NCBI RefSeq assembly: GCF_904063055.1
Contig: NZ_CAJFCN010000005.1
Span: 62,001 to 126,000 of the forward strand
DNA length: 64,000 nucleotides
Source of the DNA: Pseudomonas paracarnis
Lineage (GTDB): Bacteria; Pseudomonadota; Gammaproteobacteria; Pseudomonadales; Pseudomonadaceae
Reading direction: 5' to 3'
Shown here: positions 61,937-64,000 of the stretch, in pieces
Position numbering within the stretch: the first letter of the stretch is position 1
How the letters are laid out: the number at the start of each line of letters is the position of its first letter
The notes under the pieces: generated by a model
Told to the model about the DNA's origin: nothing
Seen by the model: only the letters and a program-made list of their open reading frames with translations
Database searches by the model: none
Position numbers and translations under genes: made by a program

Positions 61937-62038
61937 GGGGAGAGTCTCCACGCAGCGGGGCGAAAATGCCCTGATGGAAACTCATATGGGGGTGGCGAGG
62001 GGGATTTCAACCGTAGGGAGGGAGTGCGGACGAGTGGT

Positions 62039-62144
62039 GATCGTTCCCACGCTCCGCGTGGTAATGCCGCCTTGGGCGCTCTGCGCCTGCTCTGTGACGC
62101 AAAGCGTCAAGGGGCACGTTCCCACGCGGAGCGTGGGAACGATC
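62039..62144. repeat. Long palindromic repeat, GATCGTTCCCACGC family (copy 3)
   Basis: It begins GATCGTTCCCACGCTCCGCG and ends CGCGGAGCGTGGGAACGATC, exact complements. An inner part GGGCGCTCTGCGCC and TGACGCAAAGCGTCA adds two smaller hairpins. It lies between hslV and the SPOR-protein gene. Confidence 0.92.
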
Positions 62145-62156
62145 AGTGGGTATGCG

Positions 62157-62858
62157 TCAGCGGCTCTGGCGTTGTTGTAACAACAGGTTGCTAAACCCGG
62201 CGCCGGCCAATTGCTTTTGCGCCACGGTCAGCTGTTCACGGTTGCTGAACGGCCCCACCAATACGCGATACCAAGTCGCATCCTTCACCGTGCCGGACTC
62301 AACCGATACCGATTGGCCCAACAGAATGATCTGTGCGCGTACACGGTCCGCATCCGCCTGTTTCGGGAACGAGCCCGCTTGCAGGAAGAACTTGGTCACC
62401 GGCGCCGCCTTGGTTGCAGCCACTGGCGGTGCTGGCGGCGGCGTGATACCGGCCAGCGCGGCCTGGGCGCGCGCCGTGTCGATTTTCGCCGCTTCCGCTG
62501 GGGTTACCGGCGTGGTCGGCACTTGTGGCGTCGGCAGGGTTTTTTCCGGCACGGCGTCAGGCGGCACGATCACTTCCGATTCCGGCAGCAGCGTGTAGAA
62601 GTCGTACTTGGGCTTTACCGGTGCGGTCGGGCTCGGCGCGGTCTTGTTGGCTTCGGCGATTTTCGTGGCCTTTTGCTGCTCCTGTTTGACGCGCTTGACG
62701 TCATCGCCCTGGCCGGGCTCCAGCTTCATCAGAAACACGATAAATGCGCCGACCGTCAGGCCGATGGCCATCCACAACCAACCCGGAATCGGTTGCTTCG
62801 CCGGGGCCTGGTAGCGGCTGGCGCCGCGCTTGGGTGCAGGTTTTTTCTTGGCAGCCAA
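62157..62858 (-). CDS. SPOR-domain membrane protein, FtsN-like
   Basis: A 233-aa bitopic protein: basic cytosolic N terminus (AAKKKPAPKRGASRYQAP), one membrane helix (GWLWMAIGLTVGAFIVFLM), a Lys/Ala/Pro-rich periplasmic linker and a C-terminal SPOR domain (KFFLQAGSFPKQADADRVRAQIILLGQ onward) that binds denuded glycan at the septum. Its place between argS and hslV, as FtsN in related bacteria, supports an FtsN-like role in division, but the essential FtsN segment is not verifiable by eye. The start is a TTG at 62858, one base after the argS stop. Confidence 0.88.
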   Translation of the reverse strand: MAAKKKPAPKRGASRYQAPAKQPIPGWLWMAIGLTVGAFIVFLMKLEPGQGDDVKRVKQEQQKATKIAEANKTAPSPTAPVKPKYDFYTLLPESEVIVPPDAVPEKTLPTPQVPTTPVTPAEAAKIDTARAQAALAGITPPPAPPVAATKAAPVTKFFLQAGSFPKQADADRVRAQIILLGQSVSVESGTVKDATWYRVLVGPFSNREQLTVAQKQLAGAGFSNLLLQQRQSR

Positions 62859-62859
62859 C

Positions 62860-64000
62860 TTACATACGCTCCAGAGTTTCCAGGCCCAAGAGTTCCAGGC
62901 CTTGCTTGAGGGTGCGTCCAGCCAATGCGGCAAGGCGCAGGCGACTTTGTTTCTGGGCTTCGTCGTCGGCGGTCAGGATCGGGCAGTTCTCGTAGAAGCT
63001 GGAGAACAGGCCGGCCACTTCGTACAAATAGGTGCACAGGATGTGCGGCGTGCCTTTTTCGCCAACGCTGTTGAGCACTTCGCCAAATTGCGCGAGCTTG
63101 GCCGCCAGTTCCTGTTCGTGGGCGGCGTCCAGCGCGATCTGGCCCTCGACTTCGCTGAAGTCCTTGCCCAGCTTGCGAAATACCCCGGCCACGCGGGTGT
63201 AGGCGTACAGCAGGTACGGCGCGGTGTTGCCTTCGAAGTTGAGCATCAGGTCGAAGTTGAAGCTGTAGTCGCTGGTGCGGTGCTTGGACAGGTCGGCGTA
63301 TTTCACCGCGCCAATGCCCACCACGCGGGCGATATTACGCAGGTCGGCCTCGGCCAGCTCCGGGTTCTTTTCCTTCACCAGGTTGTAGGCACGTTCCTGG
63401 GCTTCGGTCAGCAGGTCGATCAGCTTCACGGTGCCGCCGTCGCGGGTCTTGAAGGGGCGGCCATCGGCGCCGTTCATGGTGCCAAAGCCCATGTGCTCCA
63501 TGTGCATCGGGTGGGTGACGAAACCGGCGCGACGGGCCACTTCGAACACCTGCTGGAAGTGCAGGGCCTGGCGCTGGTCGACGAAGTACAGCGCACGGTC
63601 AGCCTTGAGCACGCCACTGCGGTAACGCACGGCGGCCAGGTCAGTGGTGGCGTAGAGGTAGCCGCCATCGGCCTTGACGATGATCACCGGCAGCGGCTCG
63701 CCGTCGGCGGTCTTGAATTCTTCGAGGAACACGCACTGGGCGCCGTTGCTTTCGACCAGCAGGCCTTTGGCCTTGAGGTCGTTGACCACGTTGATCAGGT
63801 CGTCGTTATAGGCGCTTTCGCCCATCACGTCGGCCATGGTCAGTTTCACGTTGAGCAGCTCGTAGATTTCCTGGCAATGGGACAGGGAAATTTCACGGAA
63901 GCGGTTCCACAGCGCCAGGCACTCTTCGTCGCCGGCTTGCAGCTTGACCACCAGGCCCCGTGCGCGGTCGGCGAACTCTTCAGACTCGTCAAACCGCTTT
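62860..64000 (-). CDS. argS: Arginyl-tRNA synthetase (3' part; 5' end outside the window)
   Basis: The C-terminal 379 residues of ArgRS, which charges tRNA-Arg. The window edge cuts the gene upstream of [20 protein letters not shown]. Visible parts are the class I catalytic remainder ([32 protein letters not shown]), the [19 protein letters not shown] region and the DALR anticodon-binding domain ([18 protein letters not shown]) to [12 protein letters not shown]. Its HIGH-type motif lies beyond the window. Confidence 0.96.
   Translation of the reverse strand, partial: KRFDESEEFADRARGLVVKLQAGDEECLALWNRFREISLSHCQEIYELLNVKLTMADVMGESAYNDDLINVVNDLKAKGLLVESNGAQCVFLEEFKTADGEPLPVIIVKADGGYLYATTDLAAVRYRSGVLKADRALYFVDQRQALHFQQVFEVARRAGFVTHPMHMEHMGFGTMNGADGRPFKTRDGGTVKLIDLLTEAQERAYNLVKEKNPELAEADLRNIARVVGIGAVKYADLSKHRTSDYSFNFDLMLNFEGNTAPYLLYAYTRVAGVFRKLGKDFSEVEGQIALDAAHEQELAAKLAQFGEVLNSVGEKGTPHILCTYLYEVAGLFSSFYENCPILTADDEAQKQSRLRLAALAGRTLKQGLELLGLETLERM

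Overview
The window is a chromosomal segment of a Pseudomonas of the fluorescens group. This is inferred from gene content and order (typA, fbp, a complete hut locus of the P. fluorescens type, opgGH, tatABC, ubiEJB, the pha cluster, hslVU), from GC-rich coding sequence, and from many intergenic REP-like palindromes built on GTGGGAGCTGGCTTGCC. No rRNA, tRNA, CRISPR, phage or transposase gene was seen, and almost all of the sequence is coding.

Layout. 1-8.2 kb: typA, a cysteine-cluster protein, glycogen phosphorylase glgP, fbp, a ParE/Phd-type toxin-antitoxin pair and two lipoproteins (one a lipocalin). 8.3-24.3 kb: histidine utilisation. hutF runs leftward; hutC, hutD, hutU, an NCS1 permease, hutXWV (an ABC transporter of the betaine type), hutH1, hutH2, hutT, hutI and hutG run rightward. 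Together they take up histidine and urocanate and convert them to glutamate, formate and ammonia. A candidate sigma-54 promoter before hutU is overlapped at its predicted start point by a HutC-type operator, and a second operator lies between hutF and hutC. 24.7-34.5 kb: pip, dtd, opgGH (osmoregulated periplasmic glucans) and a polar amino-acid ABC system with two tandem paralogous binding proteins. 34.6-38.6 kb: two tandem chemoreceptors on the minus strand.

38.7-44.7 kb is one tightly packed minus-strand gene string: ubiE, ubiJ, ubiB, hisI, hisE, tatA, tatB, tatC, rsmE. From 44.9 kb come a PHA-system protein and the phasins phaI and phaF on the plus strand. The matching part of the PHA cluster (phaC1, phaZ, phaC2, phaD) lies at 54.1-59.2 kb on the minus strand. 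Between the halves sits a chaperone-usher fimbrial operon (pilin, two chaperones, usher, tip adhesin, second pilin) with a divergent LuxR-type response regulator, so the normally contiguous pha locus is split by about 7.5 kb. The end of the window holds a DUF971 gene, hslU, hslV, an FtsN-like SPOR protein and the 3' part of argS.

Most notable: HutH1 is a histidase paralogue lacking exactly the Ala-Ser-Gly triad that forms the MIO electrophile, so it should not be a normal ammonia-lyase; the split pha locus; the overlapping sigma-54/HutC control site; the twin binding proteins with near-identical promoter sequences; and paired 11-base palindromes about five helical turns apart before the fimbrial response regulator. 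Functions rest on reading motifs and gene order; no database search was run.
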